A stretch of 5,535 bases of DNA, from positions 1 through 5,535 of the forward strand of contig QMOC01000210.1 of NCBI GenBank assembly GCA_003648085.1, given 5' to 3'. The notes under the pieces were generated by a model. That model was not told the DNA's origin. It saw only the letters and a list, made by a program, of their open reading frames with translations, and did no database searches. Below are positions 5,083 through 5,535 of this stretch, in pieces. Origin of the DNA: Chloroflexota bacterium. GTDB taxonomy: Bacteria > Chloroflexota > Anaerolineae > B4-G1. How positions within the stretch are numbered: position 1 is the stretch's first letter; every line of letters begins with the position of its first letter. A program made the position numbers and the translations under genes.

Positions 5083-5535
5083 TTACGGCACCTGAATGCG
5101 CAGAAACACCGGATCCACCCGGAAATTGACCATTGAGATCTCCACGTCCTCGTGGATGAGCGAGGCGTAGCAATACTGGGGGTTGCGAACCCCCATCACG
5201 TTCACGAAGCGGACGCCACCGGTGACGGTTGCCCGCGCGCCGGCCGGCAGATAGAAGTAACTCTTGCCGTTCTTGACCACTTCTACCAGATCGTCCGGCC
5301 CGCCGACCGCCCAGCGCCAGGGGTGATCTATAGGGCTATTCTCACAGTGGATGCCCACCCGAAAGACACCCGATTGGATGTACTCACCCAGCGTGGCGTA
5401 GTTCTGGTCACTATCGTACACCGTGCCCGGCGGAGGGCCACTGGTGCGGATGGGCACCAGGCTATCGTTCTCAACCGTCAGTGTGAAATAAAGGGTGCCG
5501 CCTAGCGGGATGCTCACTTCCGGCCCTCCTCCTCC
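5083..5535 (-). CDS. C-terminal beta-sandwich domain of a protein of unknown function, 5' part beyond the window
   Basis: The frame runs open from the right edge to TAA at 5083, giving 151 visible residues. I do not recognise a named family. The visible part is rich in alternating hydrophobic beta strands, with SIPLGGTLYFTLTVEN near its start, TSGPPPGTVYDSDQNYATLG, GVFRVGIHC, DHPWRWAVG, and a late strand pair leading to VFLRIQVP at the end. This looks like an extracytoplasmic Ig-like sandwich of a sort I associate with Chloroflexota surface proteins. GTG at 5517 could be a start because GGAGGAGGAGGG lies upstream. However, the same bases read GGGGPE in frame, and no signal peptide is present, so I favour a C-terminal domain after a glycine linker in a longer protein. 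It is codirectional with phnD, 174 bp upstream, and may or may not share its transcript. Confidence 0.75.
   Translation of the reverse strand, partial: GGGGPEVSIPLGGTLYFTLTVENDSLVPIRTSGPPPGTVYDSDQNYATLGEYIQSGVFRVGIHCENSPIDHPWRWAVGGPDDLVEVVKNGKSYFYLPAGARATVTGGVRFVNVMGVRNPQYCYASLIHEDVEISMVNFRVDPVFLRIQVP

Noticed and set aside
4691..5095. Plus-strand 134-residue open frame across the phnD start and leader
   Set aside because: It overlaps the phnD signal peptide region antisense, has no ribosome site I can support and no recognisable domain.

Overview
This is a GC-rich bacterial window, and every gene I can support lies on the minus strand, so transcription runs from high to low coordinates. In that order it holds: the C-terminal part of a beta-sandwich protein (5083-5535, running off the window); a phosphonate-type ABC importer made of phnD (binding lipoprotein), phnC (ATPase) and phnE (permease); a palindromic mobile-looking intergenic element; and two family 2 glycosyltransferases, the second cut by the left edge. 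I suspect Chloroflexota, possibly Anaerolineae-like. The suspicion rests on the style of the 5083-5535 domain, the Ig-like insert in PhnE, and the short dispersed repeats. It comes from memory of family style and is not a proof.

The importer genes are tightly arranged. phnD has a strong Shine-Dalgarno site that fixes its start at 4908. An 86-bp gap with a perfect 14-bp hairpin separates it from phnC, and 15 bp separate phnC from phnE. PhnD would capture an oxyanion (phosphonate, phosphite or phosphate type), PhnE would form the channel, and PhnC would power transport. No C-P lyase, phosphonatase or regulator is visible, so the true substrate is open. PhnE is atypical: it is far longer than usual, with an N-terminal multi-helix cap and an Ig-like domain inserted before the permease core.

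Between phnE and the glycosyltransferases lies a roughly 150-bp element. It has 12-13 bp terminal inverted repeats, an inner imperfect palindrome built from 10-bp units, and 7-bp flanking direct repeats. It abuts the phnE stop codon. If it is removed in silico, phnE and the first glycosyltransferase would lie about 42 bp apart.

The two glycosyltransferases overlap by 4 bp (ATGA) and are probably translationally coupled. The first carries an 8-bp microsatellite that adds an octapeptide repeat between two conserved GT-A motifs. A shorter copy of the same repeat forms the N-terminus of the second. Because 8 is not a multiple of 3, unit gain or loss could switch the first gene off. The most distinctive signals are the octamer repeat, the chimeric PhnE and the palindromic element; I see no clear evidence of a wholly new multi-gene system.
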